Source: a virus. Taken from it: 47,193 nucleotides of DNA. The stretch's first letter is position 1; every line of letters starts with the position of its first letter. Below are positions 35,773 to 43,622 of this stretch, piece by piece. Position numbers and translations under genes: made by a program. The notes below the pieces were generated by a model. That model saw nothing but the letters and a program-made list of their open reading frames with translations, did no database searches and was not told the origin of the DNA. Location: positions 1 through 47,193 of the IMG/VR virus record IMGVR_UViG_3300034196_000147. One strand, written 5' to 3'.

Positions 35773-37284
35773 ATGAAACCCCAGGCCCTCCGCGCCCTCA
35801 TCGACCGCGAGGCCCGCCGGCAGGCGCAGGCCATGCTGGCCAGCCGCGAGAAGGCGAGCGGCACCACCAGCACGCTCGTGCCGCCCCACGGCCCGAACGC
35901 CCTGTTCAACACGCCCGGCCTCGGCCGCGGCATCGTCAACGCGGTCATCCAGCCCCTGGCCGGCTTCTACGGCTACCTGGAGGCCCGCGGCCACGTCCAC
36001 ACGACGCGCTACGTCAACCCGGTCTTCGGCATGCTCACCGGCCAGACGGCCAGCACGGGCACCGAACCGACGGCCAACTGCGCGCCCGGCCGCGTCCCCG
36101 GCAACCTCAAGATCTGCAAGCAGGTCTGGCCCTTCGGCCAGATGACCATGAACAGCCCGGTGATCAGCCTGCTCGACGCCGGCCAGGTGAACAACACCGG
36201 CGAGAGTCTCGACCTGCAGCTGATCGGCAACCCCTTTGCCGACCTGCCCAAGATCGTGCCGGTCGACGTGAAGCAGATGTTCGTGAACAAGCAGGCCAAG
36301 GCGCTCGTTGAGCTGGTCAACGCCATGCGGCGCGACTACTGCCCGCTGGTGTTCACCGGCTCGCCGGCGAGCACCGCGGCCAGCGCCGGCGGCTACAAGG
36401 AATACAACGGGCTCGATCGGATCATCAATACCGGCTACGTCGACAGCGAAACGCAGGCCCGCTGCTACGCGGCCGACAGCACGATCGTCACGAACCTGAT
36501 CGGCAAGAACCTCTCCGACCCCACGGCCAACTCGACAATCCCGGCCGAGTATGTGGCCACCCTGGTGGAGGCCTACGACCTGATGAGCTACACGGCCAGC
36601 CAGGCCCAGCTCGGCCAGGTCGAGTTCGCCTTTGTCGGCCGGCGCGGGCTCTTCCGCGCGCTCACCGAGGTCTGGCCCTGCACCTACCGCACCTACCGCT
36701 GCCACACCGGCGACCCCAACGGCAAGAGCCAGATCGTGCTCGACGGCAACGCCATGGCCCAGCAGGTGATCGACATGCGCAAGGGCGCCTACCTGCTGAT
36801 CGACGGCGTCGAGGTGCCCTTCATCATCGACGACTGCATGCCCGAGACCTTCCTCAATAACGCCACGGCCGGCGGCGGCCTGTGGACCTCCGATCTGTAC
36901 CTGGTGCCGCTGCGCTCGCCGGCCTTCATCGGCGACGAGTACAGCCCGGCCGGCCAGATCACCTTCCTCGACTTCTTCGACTTCAAGGCCCCTGGCGCCG
37001 CCCAGGACATCATCACCGGCATGCAGTGGCAATCGCACGCCCGCGTGTCGAACGACGGCCGCTACCTGATCCTCACCGAGCCGCCGACGCGCGGCTGCTT
37101 TGAAATCCAGATCTGGCAGCGCCCGCGCCTGATCTGCCGGGCGCCCTTCCTGGCCGCGAAGTTTGAGGACCTGCGCTACCAGAAGCGCTTCAATGAGCGG
37201 AGCCCCTTCCCGGGCAACGCCTACAACCTCAACGGCGGCAACTACTCGCTGCTGGGCCAGACCTTCAGCTCGCCGGTGTCCTGA
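35773..37284 (+). CDS. Major capsid protein
   Basis: 503 residues from ATG 35773 with AGGAGA upstream. The N-terminal ~50 residues contain VPPHGPNALFNTPGLG (36-51), matching the same motif in the protease/scaffold protein. The rest is a mixed alpha/beta protein with long strands and loops (YVNPVFGMLTGQTASTGTEPTANCAPG; PVISLLDAGQVNNTGESLDLQLIGNPFADLP; FAFVGRRGLFRALTEVW; ITFLDFFDFKAPGAAQDIITGMQWQSHARVSNDGRYLILTEPPTRGCFEIQIWQRP). Position after the protease and before a hairpin, and the size, make it the major capsid candidate; the HK97 fold is expected but not provable by eye. Confidence 0.75.
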   Translation: MKPQALRALIDREARRQAQAMLASREKASGTTSTLVPPHGPNALFNTPGLGRGIVNAVIQPLAGFYGYLEARGHVHTTRYVNPVFGMLTGQTASTGTEPTANCAPGRVPGNLKICKQVWPFGQMTMNSPVISLLDAGQVNNTGESLDLQLIGNPFADLPKIVPVDVKQMFVNKQAKALVELVNAMRRDYCPLVFTGSPASTAASAGGYKEYNGLDRIINTGYVDSETQARCYAADSTIVTNLIGKNLSDPTANSTIPAEYVATLVEAYDLMSYTASQAQLGQVEFAFVGRRGLFRALTEVWPCTYRTYRCHTGDPNGKSQIVLDGNAMAQQVIDMRKGAYLLIDGVEVPFIIDDCMPETFLNNATAGGGLWTSDLYLVPLRSPAFIGDEYSPAGQITFLDFFDFKAPGAAQDIITGMQWQSHARVSNDGRYLILTEPPTRGCFEIQIWQRPRLICRAPFLAAKFEDLRYQKRFNERSPFPGNAYNLNGGNYSLLGQTFSSPVS

Positions 37285-37295
37285 TCGGACCGACC

Positions 37296-37353
37296 TGCGC
37301 CAGGCTAGGCCGACGGGCCAAAGAGGGACTTTCCCCCGCCCCTGCCTGGCGCA
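37296..37353. terminator. Hairpin downstream of the major capsid gene
   Basis: TGCGCCAGGC (37296-37305) pairs with GCCTGGCGCA (37344-37353), with a 38-nt loop and no T-tract. It may stabilise the capsid mRNA or partly terminate, lowering expression of the decoration genes behind it. Confidence 0.5.
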
Positions 37354-37386
37354 CCCCTGGGGATACGACGCGAGAGGGGAGACGCG

Positions 37387-38487
37387 ATGGACCTGCCGCT
37401 GATCAGCATCATCACCCCCGTCGGCCCGCGCCACGTCGATCACGTGGGTGTGGCGGCGGCCTCCGTCGCCTGGCAGAGCGTGCCGGCGGCCTGGGTTGAG
37501 CACCTCATCGAGCACGACACCGACCGCAGCGGGCCGGCGGCCACGCGCAACCGGGCGCTCGCGCGGGCCAAGGGCGCCTTCGTGGTCTTCCTCGACGCCG
37601 ATGACTATTTGATCCCGACGGCCCTGGAGACCTACCTGCGCGGCTTCGCGCGGGCGGGCCAGGCCAGCTACGTCTACGCCGACAACTACGTGATCAACGC
37701 CGACGGCACGCACCACTACAGCAACAGCGCCGAGTACGACCAGACGCACCAGGCCCACTACAACCAGCACGTCGTGACCGCCCTGGTGCCCACGGCCCTG
37801 GTGCGCGCGGTGGGCGGCTTCGACGACGCGATCGACCTCTGGGAGGATTGGACGCTCTGGCTGCGGCTGGCGATCACGGGCTATTGTGGCCAGCGCATCC
37901 GCGAGCCAGCCCTGGTCTACCGCATCAGCGAGGGCGAGCGTATGGTGCGCGGCCAGGCGCTCGGGCAGCCGCCGATGGAGCTGGTGCAGCGGCGCTACGC
38001 CAACGAGAAAGGGCAGATCGTCATGTGTGGATGTGGACAGCCTCCGGAGGCCCGCCTGGCCCAGCAGCAGGCCCAGTTCGCCGTGCAGGTTCTGGGCGCC
38101 CCGGCTGGCGACATCGGCAACGGCCTGATCCGCCTGGTCTACGCCGGGCTCCAGAGCGGCGGCTTCTTTGCGACGAGCCAGACGACCGGCCAGCGCTACA
38201 AGCTCGGGGGCGGGCGCCTGGTCGACGCGGATCCGGCCGATGTGGACTGGCTGATCAGCATCGGCTGCCAGCCGGTGGTGCGCGCGGACTTCGTGCCGCC
38301 CCCCGAGCCGGTGGCCCTGGGCAACGTGGCCGAGAGCGCCGCCCCGCCGATGCCGCCGGCGCAGCCGCTCGGCGCCGCGCCTGACGACGACACGCCGCGG
38401 ATCACCGAGCTCACCCCCGGCCCGGAGGCGCCGACGGAGGGCGCCCCCTACACGCCCACGCGGCTGAAGAAGCGAGGCGCAGCGTGA
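37387..38487 (+). CDS. Family-2 glycosyltransferase, decoration cassette gene 1
   Basis: 366 residues, with AGGGGAG before the ATG. GT-A fold: LISIITPVGPRHVDHVGVAAASVAWQSVP, then AATRNRALARAKGAFVVFLDADDYLIP with the DADD metal site (about 70-73), YVYADNYV, GGFDDAIDLWEDWTLWLRLAITGYCGQRI (the ED-x-x-LWLRL acceptor motif), and PALVYRISEGERM. The last ~150 residues are an extra part with CGCGQPPEARLAQQQ and a Pro/Glu-rich tail. Such enzymes transfer sugars from nucleotide donors; here probably onto virion proteins or phage DNA bases, since host envelope genes are absent. Confidence 0.8.
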   Translation: MDLPLISIITPVGPRHVDHVGVAAASVAWQSVPAAWVEHLIEHDTDRSGPAATRNRALARAKGAFVVFLDADDYLIPTALETYLRGFARAGQASYVYADNYVINADGTHHYSNSAEYDQTHQAHYNQHVVTALVPTALVRAVGGFDDAIDLWEDWTLWLRLAITGYCGQRIREPALVYRISEGERMVRGQALGQPPMELVQRRYANEKGQIVMCGCGQPPEARLAQQQAQFAVQVLGAPAGDIGNGLIRLVYAGLQSGGFFATSQTTGQRYKLGGGRLVDADPADVDWLISIGCQPVVRADFVPPPEPVALGNVAESAAPPMPPAQPLGAAPDDDTPRITELTPGPEAPTEGAPYTPTRLKKRGAA

Positions 38488-39122
38488 GCGAGGTCGCCGT
38501 CATCCTGCCCTGCCGGGGGCGCCACGAGCAGACGATCACCTACGCCGCGCAGCTGCGCGCGGCCGCCGGGGCGGTCGATGTGGAGTGGTGGGCCGTAGGA
38601 GGTCCAGACGAGCGGCCTACGCTGACCGAGCTGGAGCGCGCAGCGTGGCGAGTGCTCGAAAATAATCGCCCGCTCAGTTACTGGAGGGCGCTCGACCTTG
38701 CGCTTGGCGATGCGCGAGGTGCGATCATCTGCGCCGTCGCCAACGACGTGTGGGCGCAGGAGGGCTGGCTGGCCAACGGCCTGGCCGCCTACCGGGCCAG
38801 ATTCGCCGACGGCGAGGGCCTGATGGGCTTCGCCGGCGATGGGCACCCGCCTGAACATTCGTGTCATTTCCTAATCGGACGCGGGCTGCTCTTCTACCTG
38901 GGCGGCTGGCCCGTCCACTACCACCACAACTTTGGAGACGCCGAGCTGTGCCTGCGCGCCCAGCAGCTCGGCCGCTACGGGAAGGCCACCCACGCCGTGC
39001 TCGAGCACCGCCACGTATGGGCAGGGGCCGCCCCTGACGACGCGGTGTATCAGGCCGGGCGGGCGCGCTGGGCTGAGGATCAGAGTCTGTTTGAAGCGAG
39101 GAAAGCGAGGAACTGGGTATGA
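38484..39122 (+). CDS. Second glycosyltransferase-like protein
   Basis: 212 residues, overlapping the previous gene by 4 bp. EVAVILPCRGRHEQTITYAAQLRAAAGAVDVEWWAVGG starts a GT-A-like Rossmann half. NRPLSYWRALDLALGDARGAIICAVANDVWAQEGWLANGLAAY has an NDVW where the usual DxD would be. LIGRGLLFYLGGWPVHYHHNFGDAELCLRAQQLG matches the glycosyltransferase acceptor-side motif (GG-x-F-D-x-x-F-x-x-x-x-D-x-D-L-C-x-R-x-x-x-x-G). Probably works with the first gene. Confidence 0.7.
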   Translation: MSEVAVILPCRGRHEQTITYAAQLRAAAGAVDVEWWAVGGPDERPTLTELERAAWRVLENNRPLSYWRALDLALGDARGAIICAVANDVWAQEGWLANGLAAYRARFADGEGLMGFAGDGHPPEHSCHFLIGRGLLFYLGGWPVHYHHNFGDAELCLRAQQLGRYGKATHAVLEHRHVWAGAAPDDAVYQAGRARWAEDQSLFEARKARNWV

Positions 39123-39355
39123 GCGAGCAGAAGAGCGAGAAGCCGCAGCAGGTGCCGAGCATCGGCCGGGTTGTCCACTTTGTGTACGGGACGCAGCACG
39201 TACCGGCGATCATCACCGACCCGGCCAATGGCATCACGGTACATCTGACCGTCTTCCCTGTCGGCCAGCCGCCATTCACCGACCTGGTCGCCCAGGACGA
39301 AGGGGCGAAGGCCGGCGGAACCTGGCACTGGCCCGAGTACGTTCCCGCGAAGTAA
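39119..39355 (+). CDS. Small conserved-looking phage protein
   Basis: 78 residues, overlapping the previous gene by 4 bp. IGRVVHFVYGTQHVPAIITDPANGITVHLTVFPVGQPPFTDLVAQDEGAKAGGTWHWPEYVP. Small proteins with VVHFVxGxxHVPAIIT and TWHWPE are common near phage tail genes. A compact beta barrel is likely. No enzymatic motif; probably a structural or decoration accessory. Confidence 0.7.
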   Translation: MSEQKSEKPQQVPSIGRVVHFVYGTQHVPAIITDPANGITVHLTVFPVGQPPFTDLVAQDEGAKAGGTWHWPEYVPAK

Positions 39356-39357
39356 CC

Positions 39358-39951
39358 ATGCTCACCCTGCACCACATCAGCGAGCGCGACGCCAGCGAGG
39401 GCTACCCCGGCCCGGTGCCCGCGCTCCAGCGCGTCTGGGAGTTCGCCCAGATGCTCGACCTCTACCGGCAGCGCCGGCCGCGGAGCGTGCTCGAAGTGGG
39501 CAGCTACCACGGGGGCACGCTGTACCACTGGCTCACCACCGCGGCCCCCGGCGCGTTTGTGGTGAGCGTCGATCTGCCGCCCGCCGGGGTGGACAACCGC
39601 GCCCTGTTCCACGCCTGGTGCCCGCCAGGGGTGGAGCTGCATTGCCTGCGGGGCGATAGCCGTGATCCGGCCATCCTGGCCGCGGTCGAGGGGATCGGCC
39701 CCTTCGACTGGGTCTTCCTCGACGCCGGCCACGCGCGCGAAGAGATCGCCGCCGACTGGGCGGCCTATCGCCCACTCGTGGCCGACGGCGGGGTAATCGC
39801 CCTGCATGACATCCTGCCCGGGCGGGGACCGCAGGCCTGGATCGAGGTCTGCCCGGTGTGGCGGGCGATCCAGCGCCAGGGCTACGTGACGCAGGAGATC
39901 GTGGCCTCCGAGGATGTGAACTGGGGCGGGATCGGGGTGGTCTACCTATGA
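39358..39951 (+). CDS. Class I SAM-dependent methyltransferase
   Basis: 197 residues from ATG 39358. Motif I VLEVGSYHGGTLYHWL (about 44-59), acidic strand end SVDLPP (about 70-75), motif LRGDSRDPAIL, FDWVFLDAGHAREEIAADWAAYRPLVADGGVIALHDI (the DAxHxxxxxxxDxxxxxPLxxxGGxxxxHD pattern of CmcI/TylF-like methyltransferases). In glycan loci these enzymes methylate sugars. Between glycosyltransferases here, it probably modifies the sugar put on by its neighbours. Confidence 0.8.
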   Translation: MLTLHHISERDASEGYPGPVPALQRVWEFAQMLDLYRQRRPRSVLEVGSYHGGTLYHWLTTAAPGAFVVSVDLPPAGVDNRALFHAWCPPGVELHCLRGDSRDPAILAAVEGIGPFDWVFLDAGHAREEIAADWAAYRPLVADGGVIALHDILPGRGPQAWIEVCPVWRAIQRQGYVTQEIVASEDVNWGGIGVVYL

Positions 39952-40475
39952 AGCTGCACCTGCTCACCGCGGTCACCCGGCCCGCCAACCTGCCCGCGCT
40001 GGCCGCGAGCATCGACGCCGCCCAGGTCGCCGGCGTCGCGCTCGTCTGGCACATCGGCTACGACCTCGAGCGCACGGCCGTCGGCGGGCAGGCGATCAAG
40101 AACGCGCTGATCGATAGCATCGCCGACGGCTGGGTCAGCATCCTCGACGATGACAACCTGCTGCACCCCGATCTGCCGCGGCGCCTGGCCGAGACGCTGG
40201 CCGCGCAGGCGGACGCCCTGCTGATTGTCGTCAGCCAGCAGCTGCCCGACGGCGGGGTGCGCCGGGCCGGCCTGGGCTGCCTGCACGTCGACCAGGTCGA
40301 CGCCGCCCAGCTGATCGTCCGGCGCGACGCGCTCGGCGAGCGGCGCCTGGTCGAGACCTACGCCGGCGACGGCCTGCTCGCCGAAGCCCTGGCCGCGGCC
40401 CTGCCGGCGGGCCAGATCGTCTACCTCGACGAGGTGCTGAGCTACTACAACCGACTCCCGGGAGGTGTGGCGTGA
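39948..40475 (+). CDS. Third glycosyltransferase-like protein
   Basis: 175 residues from ATG 39948, overlapping the methyltransferase gene by 4 bp. KLHLLTAVTRPANLPALAASIDAA is the start of a GT-A fold, and GWVSILDDDNLLHPDLPRRLAETLA holds the DDDN metal site (about 67-70). QQLPDGGVRRAGLGCLHVDQVDAAQLIVRRDALGERRLV and LYDEVLSYYNRLPGG-like YLDEVLSYYNRL end the catalytic core. It is short, a minimal catalytic domain. Third enzyme of the cassette. Confidence 0.75.
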   Translation: MKLHLLTAVTRPANLPALAASIDAAQVAGVALVWHIGYDLERTAVGGQAIKNALIDSIADGWVSILDDDNLLHPDLPRRLAETLAAQADALLIVVSQQLPDGGVRRAGLGCLHVDQVDAAQLIVRRDALGERRLVETYAGDGLLAEALAAALPAGQIVYLDEVLSYYNRLPGGVA

Positions 40476-40756
40476 TCGACCTGCTGCTGCGCCTGCTCGG
40501 CGTCTACCGGCTGACCTACCTGGCCCTCCACGAGGACGGGCCCTTCGAGCTGGGCGCCCACTGGCGCACCCTGGCCCAGGACGGCCCGGCGTGGGTGCAG
40601 GATGGCGCCCGCTGCCCGCTCTGCCTGTCATTCTGGATCGCCCTGCTGCTGGCCCTCGTGCCCGCCTGGGCGGCCCGCTGGCTCGGCCTGGCCGGCCTCT
40701 TCCTCCTCTGGCGCACCCTGGAGCAGAAGCTATGGCGTACCGTCCCGACAATCTAG
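40472..40756 (+). CDS. Small membrane protein (DUF1360-like)
   Basis: 94 residues with GTG start after GGGAGG. LLLRLLGVYRLTYLALHEDGPFELGAHWRTL, then CPLCLSFWIALLLALVPAWAARWLGLAGLFLLWRTLEQKLW. The pattern YRLTxLxxxExGPF...CxxCxxFWIxL is shared by small phage membrane proteins of the DUF1360 type, with a CxxC beside one or two membrane segments. The frame overlaps the start of the next gene by 25 bp. Function unknown. Confidence 0.65.
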   Translation: MIDLLLRLLGVYRLTYLALHEDGPFELGAHWRTLAQDGPAWVQDGARCPLCLSFWIALLLALVPAWAARWLGLAGLFLLWRTLEQKLWRTVPTI

Positions 40757-42027
40757 CGCCGCTCACCCCCCTGGATACCTTCCGGCGGATCGTGGGCTGG
40801 AACCCGCGGCACTTCTGGGGCTTCGCAGGCGCCGGCAAGGCCCGGGTGACCGCGAAGTGCATCGGTCTGCTGCGCGAGTATGGCTGGCAGGACCAGGACG
40901 CGGCCGCGCGCAGCGGCATCCGCGAGGCCTTATCCAACGCCGAGGCCAACCTGGCGCAGTGGCTCAGCTTCCGCATTGCCCCGGCCTGGGCCGAGGCCAC
41001 GATCCCCTACGCCGGGAGTGACGGCCGGCGGCTGCCGCTCGCGCTGCCTGAGGGCCAGCTGCGCGCCCTGGGGGTGCAGGCCCGCACGACGATCGGCGAC
41101 GTGTCCCTCTTCAGCGCCACCAGCCCCTACAGCGGCGACAGCCCGGCCGCGCCCTATCTGCTCTACCGAGATCGCGACGGCGACGGGATCATCGACCAGG
41201 TCGAGGCGGCGATCGCCACCAGTGTCACCGACCCCGATCAGATCGCGGTCTACGTCCCCGAGGCCGCGCGATGGGACGGCTCCGACCTGGCCGAGCGCTG
41301 GCACATTCGCCCGCTGCGGGTGCGCATCGCCAATGGCGTGGCCACGATCACCGGCCCGGCCTGGGCCTGTGCCAAGCCCGTGCTGTGGGAGGGCGAGGAC
41401 GGCGCGCCGCTCAACGGGATCGACCCGGCGGCGAACGCCAGCTACCTGGACGCCCTCACCGTCTGCCGGCTGAGCACCGACCCCAACGGCACGACGCTCG
41501 ACACGGCCATGGCCGTGCTTACCTGGGAGACCAGCCCGGCGCCGGCCTGGTGCTGCACCGACGGCAGCAGCGGCGACCCGGCGGCCAGCGCGCAGGCGAT
41601 CGCCCGCGTGGGCATCCGCTCAGCCGAGATGGGGCTGGTCACCCCGGCCCAATCCGTCTACAACCCGACGGCGGGGACCTGGGCCCAGGTGCTCGACTGG
41701 GCGGCGCTGGGCTGCCGCGAGCCCGATCGGGTGACCGTGCGCTACTACGCCGGCCTCGACGCGCAGGCCGACGGGCAGCCGGCTGAACCCTGGGCGACGA
41801 CGGTCTGCCGGCTGGCCGCGGCCGATCTGGCCCGCCCGGTCTGCTCGTGCCAGGAGGCCCACAAGGGCGTCGCGCTCTGGCAGCAGGACCTCAGCCAGAC
41901 CGGGGCCACCGACGTGCTCTTCCAGGCGCCCGGCGACTTCGACAACCCCCTCGGCTCGCGGCGCGGCCAGATCTACGCTTGGCGCCAAGTGCTTCAGTAC
42001 CAGCAGACCCCCGGGATTTGCATCTAA
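40732..42027 (+). CDS. Connector/neck-like virion protein with EF-hand-like loop
   Basis: 431 residues from ATG 40732 with GGAG upstream. The N-terminal ~85 residues (PLDTFRRIVGWNPRHFWGF; QDQDAAARSGIREALSNAEANLAQWLSFRIAP) look like the helical head-completion fold. A beta-rich body follows, with YRDRDGDGIIDQVEAAI (about 145-160), a good DxDxDGxIxxxE calcium loop. The later part has paired cysteines (PAWCCTDGS, VCSCQEAHKG). It lies between the decoration genes and the tail tube gene, where head-to-tail connectors are usually found. Calcium would stiffen or order the joint. Confidence 0.6.
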   Translation: MAYRPDNLAPLTPLDTFRRIVGWNPRHFWGFAGAGKARVTAKCIGLLREYGWQDQDAAARSGIREALSNAEANLAQWLSFRIAPAWAEATIPYAGSDGRRLPLALPEGQLRALGVQARTTIGDVSLFSATSPYSGDSPAAPYLLYRDRDGDGIIDQVEAAIATSVTDPDQIAVYVPEAARWDGSDLAERWHIRPLRVRIANGVATITGPAWACAKPVLWEGEDGAPLNGIDPAANASYLDALTVCRLSTDPNGTTLDTAMAVLTWETSPAPAWCCTDGSSGDPAASAQAIARVGIRSAEMGLVTPAQSVYNPTAGTWAQVLDWAALGCREPDRVTVRYYAGLDAQADGQPAEPWATTVCRLAAADLARPVCSCQEAHKGVALWQQDLSQTGATDVLFQAPGDFDNPLGSRRGQIYAWRQVLQYQQTPGICI

Positions 42028-42041
42028 GGAGGCCCCTCACC

Positions 42042-43583
42042 ATGCCAGACTTTAGCGTCGAGCAGCTGCGCAAAAACCAGGACGTGCGCGTCCACTACCA
42101 GCCCGGCGGGGCTGGCCCGTCCAACCCGGTCTACTTCCTCGGCGGCGACGAGGCCCAGATCGGCTTCATCACCGGCGCCACGAAGGTCAACACCGGCTCG
42201 ATCGATCCGATCTGGGTGCCCAGCCCGCGCCGCGCGGGGACCTGGGAGCTGCGCGGCCGTATGCGCGGGGCGCCCTCGCTGCCCAAGATCAGCCTGGAGT
42301 TTCACGAGTACCTGACCGGCGGCATCCCGTCCCAGCTCAAGAAACAGAACTGCCCCACCACCTTCTACGAGATGTCGAGCCGCTGTAAGGATCTGTCTGA
42401 CTACAACCGCGGCTGGGACGGGTACGTGCTGGTCTACGCCGACGGCATCGCCGGCGATGTGGACCTCGGCGCCCGCAACGCCCGCACCGACGACAACCCG
42501 CTCTCCGACTCGCTCGACTACACCCTGCGCGACCTCTACCCCGTCGGCCAGCTGGCCTTCGGCGAGGAGGCCGCCACGCAGGTGGTCCAAGAGGTGATCG
42601 ACGGCACGTACTTCGCCGCCGGCAGCTGCGGCGAGTGCGGCATCGCCAACGACGGCTCGCGCCTTTCCTACTACGTGACGCGGGCCAACGTGGGCAGCCC
42701 CAGCGCGCCGGGCCAGATCGTCTACAGCACCGACTACGGGGTCACCTGGCAGACCGGCACGATCACCGGGATCGGTCTGACCAATGCCCCGGTGGCGATC
42801 GACATCGCCGGCAACCGCCTGTTCGTGCTGGTGCCCGGCGCGACGAGCATCTTCTACGCCTCGATCAACGACGACACCGGCGCACCGGGGGCCTGGACCG
42901 CGCTCACCGGCGTGGGGGCCTACAACGACACCTGGGTCCAGGGCGCCCGCTCGATCTGGTTCTGCGGCCCCGCCGGCATCATCCATAAGACCCGCGACAT
43001 CGGCACCGCGCCCACGCTGATCGACAACGGCGCCGGCGCGGTGGTTCTGAATCGCATCCACGGCAACAAGAGCACCGTGGTGGCCGTCGGCGCCTCGGGC
43101 ATGGTGCGCGCCTCGCTTAACGCCGGCGCGACTTGGACGACCTACCCAGTCGTGATCAGCGGCGCGACGATCAGCACAGCGCTGGTAGGGGTCTGGGTCT
43201 GGAGCAACAAGCGCTGGTATGTCCTGGACACCGGCAACAAGCTCTACGTGACCGAGAACGGCGGCAACACCTGGGCGGCCGTCGCGCTGCCCTTCAATGC
43301 CACCGGCGCCGCTCGGGACATTGTCTTTGCCACCCCGGAGATCGGCTACATCACCCAGGACGTGAGCACCACGGCGTACCTGGCATGCACGATGGACGGC
43401 GGGGCGACCTGGGCCAACGACGGCAGCCGGCTGCTCCAGTACCCGGTCTTCGAGCGCGGCAACCGCATCGTCGTGCCCCAGTCGGGCATCGCCGACGTGG
43501 ACGCCAACACCATCGGCGTGGCCGGCCTACGCGGTGTGGGCGGCGACGGCGTCGTGATGCTGGGCGTGAGCAGCCAGATCTAA
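42042..43583 (+). CDS. Major tail tube protein with Asp-box (propeller-like) domain
   Basis: 513 residues from ATG 42042, with AAGGAGG upstream. Residues 1-190 are a tail-tube-like domain (DVRVHYQPGGAGPSNPVYFLGGDEAQIGFITGATKVNTGSIDPIWVPSPRRAGTWELRGRMRGAPSLPKISLEF; DYNRGWDGYVLVYADG). Residues ~195-510 contain four Asp-box-like motifs: STDYGVTW (229-236), SLNAGATW (358-365), TENGGNTW (404-411) and TMDGGATW (450-457), as in sialidase- and Ycf48-like beta-propellers. A tube subunit with a large repeated surface domain would make a knobbed tail that can bind sugars. Tail function follows from position before the chaperones and tape measure gene. Confidence 0.7.
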   Translation: MPDFSVEQLRKNQDVRVHYQPGGAGPSNPVYFLGGDEAQIGFITGATKVNTGSIDPIWVPSPRRAGTWELRGRMRGAPSLPKISLEFHEYLTGGIPSQLKKQNCPTTFYEMSSRCKDLSDYNRGWDGYVLVYADGIAGDVDLGARNARTDDNPLSDSLDYTLRDLYPVGQLAFGEEAATQVVQEVIDGTYFAAGSCGECGIANDGSRLSYYVTRANVGSPSAPGQIVYSTDYGVTWQTGTITGIGLTNAPVAIDIAGNRLFVLVPGATSIFYASINDDTGAPGAWTALTGVGAYNDTWVQGARSIWFCGPAGIIHKTRDIGTAPTLIDNGAGAVVLNRIHGNKSTVVAVGASGMVRASLNAGATWTTYPVVISGATISTALVGVWVWSNKRWYVLDTGNKLYVTENGGNTWAAVALPFNATGAARDIVFATPEIGYITQDVSTTAYLACTMDGGATWANDGSRLLQYPVFERGNRIVVPQSGIADVDANTIGVAGLRGVGGDGVVMLGVSSQI

Positions 43584-43592
43584 GCGTGCCAC

Positions 43593-43606
43593 GTGTGCGC
43601 GCACAC
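43593..43606. repeat. Dispersed palindrome GTGTGCGCGCACAC, copy 7 of 7
   Basis: Exact copy in the 39-bp gap between the tail tube gene and the first tail chaperone gene, just before the AAGGGGG ribosome site. Confidence 0.9.
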
Positions 43607-43622
43607 ACCAAGGGGGAACGAG

